Shown here piece by piece: positions 44,916-53,795 of a stretch of 64,000 nucleotides of DNA. This DNA is from Clostridia bacterium. Lineage in GTDB: Bacteria > Bacillota > Clostridia > Oscillospirales > Acutalibacteraceae. The DNA lies in contig JAFWYB010000046.1 of the NCBI GenBank assembly GCA_017517865.1, forward strand, positions 26,936 through 90,935, in the 5' to 3' direction. The notes beneath the pieces are model-generated. The model saw only the letters and a list, made by a program, of their open reading frames with translations, had not been told where the DNA came from and ran no database searches. The position numbers were made by a program, and so were the translations under genes. Position 1 is the first letter of the stretch. Each line of letters opens with the position of its first letter.

Positions 44916-45872
44916 ATGATAATTGACTGTAAAAAAGCGGCACAAGAGCTTAGAAAGGCAGACAATATACTCATTCTCACCCACGCAAACCCTGACGGTG
45001 ACACATTGGGCAGCGGCTTTGCTCTTTTGAGAGCACTTTTAAAGGCAGGCAAAAAAGCAAGGCTTATAAATAATGACGAAATAAACAAAAAATTTTCCTA
45101 TCTTTGGGAAGGCACAGAATGTCACGATTTCAAAGAGGAATTTATAGTCAGCGTTGACGTTGCCGAAAAGAAGCTTCTCGGTGACGGCGTGTGTGCACAA
45201 TACGGTGACAGGGTGAACCTTTCGATTGACCATCACGGCATCAGCCGCCTGTTTGCGGAAAATACCTTCTGTGAATCGGAAAGTGCATCCTGCTGTGAGC
45301 TTATTTACTTTGTTATAAAGGAAATGGGTATCGCAATTGACCCGCAGACAGCCTCGTGCATTTATACGGGTATGTCAACGGATACGGGCTGTTTCAGATA
45401 TTCAAACGTTACACCCCGTACCCACCGTCTGGCTGCTGAGCTTATAGAGGCAGGTGCAGACCACAGCAGAATAAATGTCCGTATGTTCGAAACAAAAACA
45501 ATGAACAACATTATGCTCGAAAGAATGTGTCTCGATTCTCTGAGAAGCTATGCTGACGGAAAAATTGCTCTTATCGCAGTTACAAAAGCAATGCTCAATG
45601 AGTGCGGCACAGATAAAAGTGCACTTGATGCCATCAAGCCCATCACAAGACAGATTGAGGGCGTTGAAATAGGCATCACCGTCAAGCAGGAGGAGGGCGA
45701 CAAGGTCGGCGTATCAATACGCAGCAGTGAAAGCTATGATGCGGCAAAAATATGCGCCAATTTCGGCGGCGGCGGTCACGCACGTGCCGCAGGCTGTCAG
45801 TTCAGCGGAAAAACCGTTGAAGAGGTAAGCGGCATTGTTGTTGATTATATTGTTAATACAGTTATTAAGTAG
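44916..45872 (+). CDS. nrnA: DHH-family oligoribonuclease/pAp phosphatase NrnA
   Basis: This 318-residue DHH/DHHA1 phosphoesterase degrades nanoRNAs and dephosphorylates 3'-phosphoadenosine 5'-phosphate. Metal-binding motifs visible: THANPDGDTLGSG, VSVDVAE, SIDHHGIS (the DHH motif), MSTDTGCF; the DHHA1 domain ends in GGGGHARAAGC. The ATG at 44916 has GAGGTG 6 nt upstream; the GTG at 44907 is inside that element. The TAG stop is embedded in a heptamer repeat. Confidence 0.92.
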   Translation: MIIDCKKAAQELRKADNILILTHANPDGDTLGSGFALLRALLKAGKKARLINNDEINKKFSYLWEGTECHDFKEEFIVSVDVAEKKLLGDGVCAQYGDRVNLSIDHHGISRLFAENTFCESESASCCELIYFVIKEMGIAIDPQTASCIYTGMSTDTGCFRYSNVTPRTHRLAAELIEAGADHSRINVRMFETKTMNNIMLERMCLDSLRSYADGKIALIAVTKAMLNECGTDKSALDAIKPITRQIEGVEIGITVKQEEGDKVGVSIRSSESYDAAKICANFGGGGHARAAGCQFSGKTVEEVSGIVVDYIVNTVIK

Positions 45873-45887
45873 TAAGCAGCAAGGGAG
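45867..45887. repeat. heptamer repeat AAGTAGT / AAGCAGC at the nrnA stop codon
   Basis: The 7-mers AAGTAGT, AAGCAGC and AAGGGAG are consecutive; the first holds the TAG stop (45870-45872). Confidence 0.65.
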
Positions 45888-45944
45888 CAGAGTGTAAATT
45901 CGGCGGGTAGGAGTTGCTTATTACTGTCCAAATCCCCCGCGATT

Positions 45945-45965
45945 GCGAATTGCGAATTGCGAATT
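45945..45965. repeat. heptamer repeat GCGAATT x3 before truB
   Basis: Three exact tandem copies of GCGAATT (preceded by a partial GCGATT) lie directly upstream of the truB RBS. Confidence 0.85.
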
Positions 45966-45982
45966 GTAAAGGAGTGATAAGT

Positions 45983-46876
45983 ATGACCGGCTTTGTATAT
46001 CTTGATAAAGACGAGGGAATGACCTCATTCTTTGCTGCATCAAGGCTCAGAAAGATATTCGGTATGAAAAAGATTGGTCATACAGGTACTCTTGACCCTA
46101 TGGCGACGGGCGTTCTTCCCGTTGCATTGGGCGGCGCAACAAGATTTATTGAGCTTATACCCAGTCACGACAAGGCCTACAGGGCTTCATTCAGACTTGG
46201 CATTACAACCGACACTCTCGATATTACCGGTGAGGTGCTTTCGGTAAGAGCGGTAAACGCCACGGCAACCGATGTTGAAAAGGTACTTTCACTTTTCCGC
46301 GGTGAAATCAGTCAGCTTCCCCCTATGTACTCTGCAATAAAAAAAGACGGAGTACGCCTTTACACTCTTGCAAGGCAGGGTATAGAGGTTGAAAGAGAGG
46401 AAAGGCGCGTTACAGTTTACCGCCTTGAGCTTACGAAAGCTGACGAGCAGAATAACGAATATGAAATAGAGGTCGAATGCTCAAGCGGCACATATATACG
46501 CTCACTTATAGCTGATATAGGTGAGGCTCTCGGCTGTGGGGCGGTAATGACTGCCTTGAGAAGAATCAAGGCAAACGGCATAGATGAAAGCCGCTGCTTC
46601 ACTGTTGAAGCACTCGAAAAAATGAAGGAAGAGGGCAGACTCAGTGAAGCGGTTGAGGCTGTTGACGAAATACTGTGTTACGGCAGAATAAAGGTAAGTG
46701 AAGCTCAGGCGAGGCGCTTTTCAAACGGAGGCTCGCTTGACTGTAACCGATTCGGCGGCGACAAATCGGCAGGTCTGCACTGCGTTTATTCACCCGGGGG
46801 AAGCTTCCTGGGCATAGGTGAAATAGACGAAGACTGTCAGGTGATGACCGCAAGGAAGGTTTTTGTAGATTTATAA
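45983..46876 (+). CDS. truB: tRNA pseudouridine(55) synthase TruB
   Basis: This 297-residue enzyme makes Psi55 in the tRNA T loop. It shows GHTGTLDPMATGVLPV with catalytic Asp38, PPMYSAIKKDGVRLYTLARQG and SSGTYIRSLIADIG, and a C-terminal PUA-like region. The start at 45983 follows AAAGGAGTGATAAGT; an upstream frame extension of 69 nt crosses the heptamer repeats and was rejected. Confidence 0.95.
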   Translation: MTGFVYLDKDEGMTSFFAASRLRKIFGMKKIGHTGTLDPMATGVLPVALGGATRFIELIPSHDKAYRASFRLGITTDTLDITGEVLSVRAVNATATDVEKVLSLFRGEISQLPPMYSAIKKDGVRLYTLARQGIEVEREERRVTVYRLELTKADEQNNEYEIEVECSSGTYIRSLIADIGEALGCGAVMTALRRIKANGIDESRCFTVEALEKMKEEGRLSEAVEAVDEILCYGRIKVSEAQARRFSNGGSLDCNRFGGDKSAGLHCVYSPGGSFLGIGEIDEDCQVMTARKVFVDL

Positions 46877-46897
46877 AAGAAAAGGAGAGAGAGTTCT

Positions 46898-47815
46898 GTG
46901 AGCGTTGAAGAAAAAATCAAAAGCAGAGGCACTGCGGTGGCTCTCGGTTATTTTGACGGTATTCATAAGGGTCACAGAGCGGTGCTCCGCAAGGCACTCA
47001 GCTGTGCAGAGGAAAAGGACCTTGTTCCCACCGTGCTTCTTTTTGATGTTCACCCGAGAAAGCTTGTTTCGGGCGAGGTTCCTCCTATGCTTATGAGCGA
47101 GGAAAAAAAGAGGGAAAAGCTTATAGAAATGGGCTTTACCGTTATTCCCTTTGATTTCAGAAGGGGTATGAGCTATACTCCGGAGGAATTTATTGAAAGG
47201 GTGCTTGTTGAAAGGCTTAACGTTAAAGCGGTTTCCTGTGGCTACGATTACCGTTTCGGCAAGGGCGGCAAGGGCAACGCAGAAACCCTCGCAGAGCTTC
47301 TTGCTCCTTCCGGTGTTGATGTTTTTATCCGTGACGCTGTGCTTTCTGACGGTGATGCGGTCAGCTCAACGAAAATAAGACAGCTCATTACCGAGGGTAA
47401 TATCACAAGAGCGAATGAGCTTTTGGGCGACTTTTTCAGCTATGACCCCGTTGTCACTCACGGCGACGGAGTAGGACACACCCTCGGCTTCCCTACGATA
47501 AATCAGTTTTTCCCCGAGGACTTTATAGTGCCTCGCTTCGGGGTTTATGCTTCAAGGGTAAGGCTCGGGGATAAATATTATCCCGCCGTTACGAATGTAG
47601 GGGTAAGACCTACCGTGGCAGATGACTCAATGAGAAGTGAAACCTGTATTATAGGCTTCAGCGGTGACCTTTACGGTAAAAGAGTTGAGGTCAGCCTTCT
47701 GAGCTATATAAGGCAGGAGATTAAATTTCCCGACCTTGAGACGCTTAAAAATCAGGTTGAAAAGGATAAGGCAACTGCACTTAAAATATACAGTGAGGTT
47801 ATGAAAAATGGCTAA
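46898..47815 (+). CDS. ribF: bifunctional riboflavin kinase/FAD synthetase
   Basis: This 305-residue RibF makes FMN and FAD. The N-terminal FAD synthetase domain has GYFDGIHKGHRAVL and FDVHPRKL, with SSTKIRQLITEG at its end; the C-terminal flavokinase domain has GHTLGFPTINQ and a GVYAS-type strand. It starts with GTG, with GGAG about 10 nt upstream. It overlaps the following HAD gene by 8 nt. Confidence 0.95.
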   Translation: MSVEEKIKSRGTAVALGYFDGIHKGHRAVLRKALSCAEEKDLVPTVLLFDVHPRKLVSGEVPPMLMSEEKKREKLIEMGFTVIPFDFRRGMSYTPEEFIERVLVERLNVKAVSCGYDYRFGKGGKGNAETLAELLAPSGVDVFIRDAVLSDGDAVSSTKIRQLITEGNITRANELLGDFFSYDPVVTHGDGVGHTLGFPTINQFFPEDFIVPRFGVYASRVRLGDKYYPAVTNVGVRPTVADDSMRSETCIIGFSGDLYGKRVEVSLLSYIRQEIKFPDLETLKNQVEKDKATALKIYSEVMKNG

Positions 47816-48488
47816 ATTAGATGTTAAAGCAATATTTTTTGATTTTGACGATACTTTACAGAGCAGAAAGGGTGCTTACAGACTTTACTGTGAGCAGTTC
47901 GTAAAAAAATACTTCCCCGACATAACCGAGGAAGAGACGCTCAAAAAGATGGACGAAATGGAGGAGCACGTTGACGGCGGCTATAAGGACAGAGAGGTTT
48001 ACTTCCCTGAAATGATTGATCTTTGGAAGTGGGAAAATCATCCTCCCATGCAGGAGCTTTACGATTCCTTCAACTACGATTTCGGCAAGCACATAGTTAT
48101 GCTTGACGGTGCTCTTGATGTACTTAAAGCCATAAAAGAAAAGGGATATATCTTAGGCTGTATCACCAACGGCGTTTCTTCCTTACAGAATATCAAGCTT
48201 GACACGGCGGGCATCAGAGATATGTTTGATGTGGTTGTGGTATCGGGCGATATAGGCATCTACAAGCCGGCAAGAGGCATTTTTGACGAGGCCTGCAAAA
48301 GAGCGGGAGTACGCAACGAGGAGGCTCTTTTCGTAGGTGACCACCCCGTTAATGATATTCAGGGTGCACTCGGTGCAGATATGAAGGCAATCAGAATGAA
48401 TTACGGCGATTTTTACGGCAAGGGCCTCGGAAATCCGGGCGTAAGTGCCGAGATTGAAAAAATCACCGACCTTCTTGATTTTATATAA
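47808..48488 (+). CDS. HAD-superfamily hydrolase, YjjG-like
   Basis: This 226-residue HAD phosphatase has FFDFDDTL (nucleophile Asp near residue 11), a helical cap, CITNGVS (motif II), a Lys in IYKPARGIF (motif III) and VGDHPVNDIQGA (motif IV). YjjG-type enzymes dephosphorylate nucleoside monophosphates; coupling to ribF raises the possibility of a flavin-precursor phosphatase, which is only a guess. The start overlaps the ribF end by 8 nt. Confidence 0.85.
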   Translation: MAKLDVKAIFFDFDDTLQSRKGAYRLYCEQFVKKYFPDITEEETLKKMDEMEEHVDGGYKDREVYFPEMIDLWKWENHPPMQELYDSFNYDFGKHIVMLDGALDVLKAIKEKGYILGCITNGVSSLQNIKLDTAGIRDMFDVVVVSGDIGIYKPARGIFDEACKRAGVRNEEALFVGDHPVNDIQGALGADMKAIRMNYGDFYGKGLGNPGVSAEIEKITDLLDFI

Positions 48489-48536
48489 TCAAATATTATC
48501 ACCTTGCTGAATAAAATACAGTGAGGTGATTTTTTT

Positions 48537-48830
48537 ATGAACTGCTGTGTTACCGATTTAAGAAACAAAGAGGTTATAAATTCTAAAAACGGTTGCCGTC
48601 TGGGTCAGGTCTGCGATGTTGAAATTGACACCTGCACAGGCTGTATAGTATCAATTATCATCTGGGGCAGACCCAAATGCTTCGGTTTCTTCGGCAGAGA
48701 AGAGGATATTAAAATATGCTGGAATGAAATAGAGGTTATAGGTGACGATACTATCCTTGTCTGCTGTGAGAGCGCTGCGGGAAAGCAGAAGCCGAGACGG
48801 AGTGCTCTTGACAGCCTTTTCAGATTCTGA
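48537..48830 (+). CDS. ylmC: YlmC/YmxH family PRC-barrel protein
   Basis: This 97-residue protein has the PRC-barrel signature of the sporulation-associated YlmC/YmxH family: TDLRNKEVINSKNGCRLGQV, VSIIIWG and KICWNEIEVIGDDTILV. Family members are found in endospore formers; the molecular role is unknown. It contains several Cys residues. The RBS is GAGGTGA. It closes the operon ahead of a strong terminator. Confidence 0.85.
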   Translation: MNCCVTDLRNKEVINSKNGCRLGQVCDVEIDTCTGCIVSIIIWGRPKCFGFFGREEDIKICWNEIEVIGDDTILVCCESAAGKQKPRRSALDSLFRF

Positions 48831-48862
48831 AAGAAAAAAGCTGCTGTAAAAGCTTAAAAATC

Positions 48863-48906
48863 AAAAAACCGTTGTAAAAGCAAACTGAGCTTTGCAACGG
48901 TTTTTT
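48863..48906 (+). terminator. terminator of the nusA-ylmC operon
   Basis: AAAAAACCGTTG pairs with CAACGGTTTTTT, enclosing an inner AAAGC/GCTTT stem. Confidence 0.9.
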
Positions 48907-48931
48907 ACTGTTATCTACTATCGAGTTTTTT

Positions 48932-48948
48932 CTTACTGCTTACTACTG
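48932..48948. repeat. heptamer repeat, inverse orientation
   Basis: CTTACTG, CTTACTA and CTG form the reverse complement of the AGTAGTA family seen elsewhere in this window. Confidence 0.6.
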
Positions 48949-48977
48949 AAAAAAGGGCTCTAAAACATTCCTTTTTG

Positions 48978-51230
48978 TTATCTGGGAGTCTTGATTTTAT
49001 TAAGCTTTGCGTTAAGTGAGAGTAATTCCTCTTTGGTGAACTTTATTTCCATAGCGCCGATGAGGTTTGCTATGCGAAGGGGAGTGAAGGCACCTGCCAT
49101 CTGTAAAAGCTCCTTTGAAGGCTTCATGCCGCCGGGAAGACCGCCGCCCTCCTTCTTGCCGCCTTTATCGCCCTTCTTTGTTGCCTTGAACTTTTTGAGA
49201 AGCATAAGAGCAAAGGAAGCGGTAACAAGCTTACCCTTGAAGGTGCTGCAGATTGTGGAGAACTTATCATTGATATTGAGATAGCCCTCGGGAGTGGTGA
49301 TATCAAACCAGTTAAGGATAGCGCCCTTCTCTTTGAAAACACATTCCTCGTTGATTTTATCAACCTTACGGATTGTGCTTTCGTCGGTGAACTCACCTGC
49401 TTTTGCAGTGAGAACGGATTCACCCTTGTTGGGTACATCAAAATAGAAGAAATGGTCTGAGGCTGTCTTTTTGCCGAGACTTTCACCGCTTACGAAAAGC
49501 TCAACCTCGGGAAGGTTGGAGTAGACCGTTACCTTTGTAACGTCTTCAACACGGTCAATATATCTCTTACCGCAAAGGTGTACGAAGGGCTCGTCTGAAA
49601 GCCATGCCTTGTAAGCATAGAAGGAGTCCTTCTTATACTTTCTGTCCATTGTTACAAGACCCTTGTGGTTCTGACCGTTTTCGCCGCCCTCCTGACGTGC
49701 ATCGGCACCGAAGTCAAACATATTCCACACGTGGGTTGACCAGATATATTCTCTTGTAAACAGCTGCTTGATAAGCTCCTCATGGTAGTAAGCCTGATAC
49801 TCTTCGGTGTAGTCGCCCTGCTGAGGCTTTGAGGTGTGCCAGTTGAGAGCCTCGCAGCCGTATTCGCTGCAGCCGATGGGGATGGTCGGATGGTTTTTAT
49901 GGAACTTGTCAAACCAGGGACCGTTCATTGAGGTTTCGCCGCCGTACCAGCCGAAGTAGTGGTTGTAGGAAATTACATCGGGAATTTTTACATATTCACT
50001 GTCGGGGTCACACATAGAAAGGCAGGCGATGGTGGTAAGTCTTGTCTTATCCATCTTGTGGCACATATCGTTGAGAATTCTGTGGTTTTCTATAAGGTCG
50101 GGGTCAGCGGCGCCGTGCATGGTGATTTCATTTGAAAGGCCCCATACAACGATTGAGGCGTGGTTGTAGTTCTGCGTAACAAGCTCTTTCATCTGTGAAA
50201 TTGTGTTTTCTCTGCCTGTTGCCATATGCTGTGAAATATAAGGAATTTCAGCCCATACAACCATACCCTTTTCATCGCAAAGGTCATAGAAATACTGGTC
50301 GTGCTGATAGTGGGCAAGGCGGATTGTGTTTGCGCCTACCTCGCATATAAGCTCCATATCCTCTCTGTGATGCTCGGGAAGAAGTGCATTACCTATGCCT
50401 AAGCGGTCCTGATGGCGTGAAACACCGTGAAGGGGATATTTCTCACCGTTAAGGAAGAAGCCTTCATTGGGGTCAATTTTAAAGGTGCGGCAACCGAAGC
50501 GTGTGCTTATTTCGTCGAGCACGGTTTCGCCCTCAAGAAGCTCAACCTTTGCAGAGTAAAGATAGGGGTCCTTTCTGCCATGCCAAAGATGAACGTTTTT
50601 GATTTCAAAATCCGCATCATCATCGTCAATGGTTTTTGTTGCGATAACATTACCCTCGGTGTCAGAGATTGTATAACGGAGGAGCTGACCGTCCTTTTTG
50701 TTTGTAAGATAGGCTTCAATTTCAATTTCTGCATCCTTGCCCTTGACTTCGGGAGTTACCTTAAGACCGGGAGTGCCGAAATAATCAAGGTCAAAATGGC
50801 TTTCGGGAACACAGATAAGGTTCACGTCACGGTAAATACCGCCGTAGAAGGTAAAGTCTGCCATCTGGGGATAAACCCTGTCGTTAGCGGAGTTGTCAAC
50901 ATCAATTTCAATTACGGTTTCATCCTTGATGTGCTTTGAGATATCAACACGCCAGGTGCTGTAGCCGCCGTCGTGATGAGCAAGCTTCTCACCTCCGACA
51001 AAAACATCTGCCGAGGAGTTTGCGCCTCTGATTTCAAGATAATAGCAGTCGCTTTCGGGAAGCTCAGCCTTGTTTAAGGTTTTTGTGTAACGGCAGGTGC
51101 CTCTGAAATAGTCTGCGCCACCGTCCTGACCGTCAACGGCATTCCATGAATGGGGAAGGTCAACGGTTACAGGGTCAGTATCGGGCTTTTTGAAAAGCCA
51201 TTCTTTATTAAGGGAATAAACTGTTCTCAT
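48978..51230 (-). CDS. glycoside hydrolase family 2 (beta-galactosidase/glucuronidase type)
   Basis: This 750-residue GH2 enzyme has a sugar-binding jelly roll (NKEWLFK, DLPHSWNA), an Ig-like domain and a TIM barrel with GVSRHQDRLGIG, acid/base Glu368 in LSNE and predicted nucleophile Glu456 in CSEYGCEAL. The motifs fit beta-galactosidase or related activities; substrate is not decided. There is no signal peptide. An extra tail after about residue 680 has a KKGDKGGKKEGGGLPGG linker and a helical LLQMAGAFTPLRIANLIGAM segment. The start at 51230 follows AAAAGGAG; an upstream extension to 51269 lies over the promoter. Confidence 0.9.
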   Translation of the reverse strand: MRTVYSLNKEWLFKKPDTDPVTVDLPHSWNAVDGQDGGADYFRGTCRYTKTLNKAELPESDCYYLEIRGANSSADVFVGGEKLAHHDGGYSTWRVDISKHIKDETVIEIDVDNSANDRVYPQMADFTFYGGIYRDVNLICVPESHFDLDYFGTPGLKVTPEVKGKDAEIEIEAYLTNKKDGQLLRYTISDTEGNVIATKTIDDDDADFEIKNVHLWHGRKDPYLYSAKVELLEGETVLDEISTRFGCRTFKIDPNEGFFLNGEKYPLHGVSRHQDRLGIGNALLPEHHREDMELICEVGANTIRLAHYQHDQYFYDLCDEKGMVVWAEIPYISQHMATGRENTISQMKELVTQNYNHASIVVWGLSNEITMHGAADPDLIENHRILNDMCHKMDKTRLTTIACLSMCDPDSEYVKIPDVISYNHYFGWYGGETSMNGPWFDKFHKNHPTIPIGCSEYGCEALNWHTSKPQQGDYTEEYQAYYHEELIKQLFTREYIWSTHVWNMFDFGADARQEGGENGQNHKGLVTMDRKYKKDSFYAYKAWLSDEPFVHLCGKRYIDRVEDVTKVTVYSNLPEVELFVSGESLGKKTASDHFFYFDVPNKGESVLTAKAGEFTDESTIRKVDKINEECVFKEKGAILNWFDITTPEGYLNINDKFSTICSTFKGKLVTASFALMLLKKFKATKKGDKGGKKEGGGLPGGMKPSKELLQMAGAFTPLRIANLIGAMEIKFTKEELLSLNAKLNKIKTPR

Positions 51231-51268
51231 AGTAAAATCTCCTTTTAGGTTTGTTCTGATCCGTGTCA

Positions 51269-51297
51269 ATTATATATATTATTGTATACTTTGTCAA
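51269..51297 (-). promoter_or_regulatory. consensus promoter of the GH2 gene
   Basis: On the minus strand an exact TTGACA (51297-51292), a 17-nt spacer and an exact TATAAT (51274-51269). Confidence 0.9.
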
Positions 51298-51317
51298 ATA
51301 AAAATCATTCTGTGCAA

Positions 51318-51353
51318 TAAAAAAAGCACCCGTAACACAAGCAGTTACGGGTG
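51318..51353 (-). terminator. terminator of the gltX-glnS operon
   Basis: A 10-bp stem CACCCGTAAC / GTTACGGGTG is followed on the minus strand by CTTTTTTTATT. Confidence 0.9.
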
Positions 51354-51360
51354 GACAGAT

Positions 51361-52113
51361 TTATTTCTGAAAGAATGCTGAGGGTCTCTTGAGAACGGGC
51401 TTTCTTCTGTGCTTTTTCTTAATGTGGATGGGGTTTTTAATAATCATATTTGCAAGGATAGTCCAGAATATGATAAGAAGGAACATACCGAAGATTGCGA
51501 AGAAGCCTGCTGAAAGAATTGCTGACTGAACCGTTACGAGGCTGTCGATTGCAGCCTGAACCTCGGAAGAGGCAAGAAGACTTGAAATAAGCTCGTTGCC
51601 TATAAAGCTTTTAACAAGGGCACCGAGAGAAACGCCGCCTTCGGGACTCATAATGATGTCAAAAGCAAGTCTTGAGGAAACGATTGAAACAAAGAGGAAA
51701 ACAAGACCTACACAGCTTGAAATGATAGTTCCTTTTCTCTTGCCGAGGGCCGAAAGAACTGCAACGGCAATGAGAACAGCGATTGCGAGAAGAAGGAAGG
51801 CAACGAAAACGATAAGGTGAGTCTTGATAGGCTCAAAAACAGTAGCAAAGGTTGCAGCGTTCTGAGAAATTATACCGTTCGCATCTGCTGCATCTCCGCC
51901 GAGGAACATTTTAATAAGCTCAAAAACAGAGTATTCATACTGCATTGAGAAGTTACTGTTAAAGGCGGGGGCAAGCTGCTGAATGAGAGCAAGAATGCCG
52001 GAGATTGTTTCTGATGAGCCGCCGATCTGGAAGTAGAACATCTTGAGGAAGAAGCCCAGTGCAATTGCGCCTACGGCAAAAATCGGGGTTAATATACGGT
52101 GTGCAAGTTTCAT
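51361..52113 (-). CDS. polytopic membrane protein of unknown function
   Basis: This 250-residue protein has about four membrane helices (residues 7-30, 93-120, 125-150 and 200-230), a Ser/Gln-rich extracellular-type loop between the first two, and a strongly basic cytoplasmic tail (HIKKKHRRKPVLKRP). I do not recognise the family. The start at 52113 follows AAAGGAG and lies 13 nt after the glnS stop, so it is the third gene of the gltX-glnS operon; an involvement in translation is not evident. Confidence 0.75.
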   Translation of the reverse strand: MKLAHRILTPIFAVGAIALGFFLKMFYFQIGGSSETISGILALIQQLAPAFNSNFSMQYEYSVFELIKMFLGGDAADANGIISQNAATFATVFEPIKTHLIVFVAFLLLAIAVLIAVAVLSALGKRKGTIISSCVGLVFLFVSIVSSRLAFDIIMSPEGGVSLGALVKSFIGNELISSLLASSEVQAAIDSLVTVQSAILSAGFFAIFGMFLLIIFWTILANMIIKNPIHIKKKHRRKPVLKRPSAFFQK

Positions 52114-52126
52114 TTTAATTTCTCCT

Positions 52127-53782
52127 TTATTTCCATGAAGAGTTGAGTGCAACGGTTCTGTTAAACACTAATTTTTCGTCGGTTGTTGCGGTGTCAACGC
52201 AGAAATAGCCCTGACGCATAAACTGGAAGGTATCTCCGACCTTGAGTGCGCCTACACCGTCCTCGAGCTTACAGCCCTCGAGGATCTGCAGTGAGTCGGG
52301 GTTAAGGTTATCCTTGAAGGAGCCGCTTGACTCGTCTGAGGGGTTGGGATTGTTGAAAAGTCTGTCGTAAAGTCTTGCCTCAAAGTCGATGCAGCTCTTT
52401 GCGCTTACCCAGTGAAGAGTACCCTTTACCTTTCTGCCGTCGGGAGAGTTGCCGCCCTTGCTTTCAGGGTCGTAGGTACAGTGTACTGCGGTAACCTCGC
52501 CGTTTTCGTCGGTGTCGTAGCCCACACATTTTACAAAATATGCACCTCTGAGTCTTACCTCGTTGCCGGGGAAGAGTCTGAAATACTTTTTAGGAGGCTC
52601 TATCATAAAGTCCTCTTTTTCAACGTAAATCTCTTTTGAGAAGCGGGTAATTCTTGTACCAAGCTCGGGCTTGTCCTGATTAACGGGAAGCTCAAGCTCC
52701 TCAACAAGATCCTCAGGGTAGTTATCGATGATAACCTTGAGGGGGCGGAGAACTGCCATACAGCGGGGAGCGTTTTCGTTGAGGTTATCTCTTACACAAG
52801 CCTCAAGAAGACCGAAATCAACAACGCTGTAGGCCTTTGAAACGCCTACTCTGTTGATGAAGTCGCGGATTGCTTCTGCGGGGTAGCCACGTCTTCTCAT
52901 ACCGCTGATGGTAACCATTCTCGGGTCGTTCCAGCCGTCAACGATATTTTCCGTTACAAGCTGTAAGCACTTACGCTTACTTGTAAGGCAGTAGTTGAGA
53001 TTGAGTCTTGCAAACTCAATCTGGCGTGAGGGAGTTTCAAAGCCCAGCTCACGAAGGAACCAATCGTAAAGAGGTCTGTGGTTTTCAAATTCAAGAGAGC
53101 AAAGGGAGTGAGTAACGCCCTCTCTTGTGTCTGAAATGGGGTGTGCAAAGTCGTACATGGGATATACGCACCACTTGTCGCCTGTCTGATGATGGCTTAC
53201 GTGAGCGATGCGGTAAATAACCGGGTCGCGCATATTGATGTTGGGGGAAGCCATATCAATCTTTGCTCTGAGCACTCTTGCGCCGTCGGGGAATTCGCCG
53301 TCGGTCATACGCTTGAAAAGCTCAAGGTTTTCTTCAATGCTTCTTTCACGGTAGGGGCTGTTCTTGCCCGGCTCTGTAAGAGTACCTCTGTATTCTCTGA
53401 TTTCGTCTGCAGTAAGGTCGCAGACATAAGCCTTGCCCATTTCGATAAGCTTTATTGCACATTCATAGATGAAATCGAAATAGCTTGAAGCGTAAAGAAC
53501 CTTATCCCATTTGTAGCCGAGCCACTCGATGTCCTCCTTGATAGCGTCAACGTATTCAACGTCCTCTTTTGAGGGGTTGGTGTCGTCGAGACGCAGGTTG
53601 CATGTGCCGCCGTACTTTTCAGCAGTGGAAAAGTCAATCTGAATAGCCTTGGCGTGACCTATATGAAGGTAGCCGTTGGGCTCAGGCGGGAAACGTGTCT
53701 GTACGTGGGTGTAAACACCTTTTTCCAGATCTTCATCAATGAAGTCGTGGATAAAATTAGAAACTTTTGTAATTTCTTCCAT
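52127..53782 (-). CDS. glnS: glutaminyl-tRNA synthetase
   Basis: This 551-residue class I synthetase has [15 protein letters not shown] (HIGH motif), [16 protein letters not shown], the KMSKS-type loop [11 protein letters not shown] and a C-terminal anticodon-binding beta-barrel domain. GlnRS charges tRNA-Gln directly and is present in only some Firmicutes, most of which use GatCAB. The start at 53782 follows GAAAGGAAAG; it is 13 nt after the gltX stop. Confidence 0.95.
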   Translation of the reverse strand: MEEITKVSNFIHDFIDEDLEKGVYTHVQTRFPPEPNGYLHIGHAKAIQIDFSTAEKYGGTCNLRLDDTNPSKEDVEYVDAIKEDIEWLGYKWDKVLYASSYFDFIYECAIKLIEMGKAYVCDLTADEIREYRGTLTEPGKNSPYRERSIEENLELFKRMTDGEFPDGARVLRAKIDMASPNINMRDPVIYRIAHVSHHQTGDKWCVYPMYDFAHPISDTREGVTHSLCSLEFENHRPLYDWFLRELGFETPSRQIEFARLNLNYCLTSKRKCLQLVTENIVDGWNDPRMVTISGMRRRGYPAEAIRDFINRVGVSKAYSVVDFGLLEACVRDNLNENAPRCMAVLRPLKVIIDNYPEDLVEELELPVNQDKPELGTRITRFSKEIYVEKEDFMIEPPKKYFRLFPGNEVRLRGAYFVKCVGYDTDENGEVTAVHCTYDPESKGGNSPDGRKVKGTLHWVSAKSCIDFEARLYDRLFNNPNPSDESSGSFKDNLNPDSLQILEGCKLEDGVGALKVGDTFQFMRQGYFCVDTATTDEKLVFNRTVALNSSWK

Positions 53783-53795
53783 TGTTACTTTCCTT

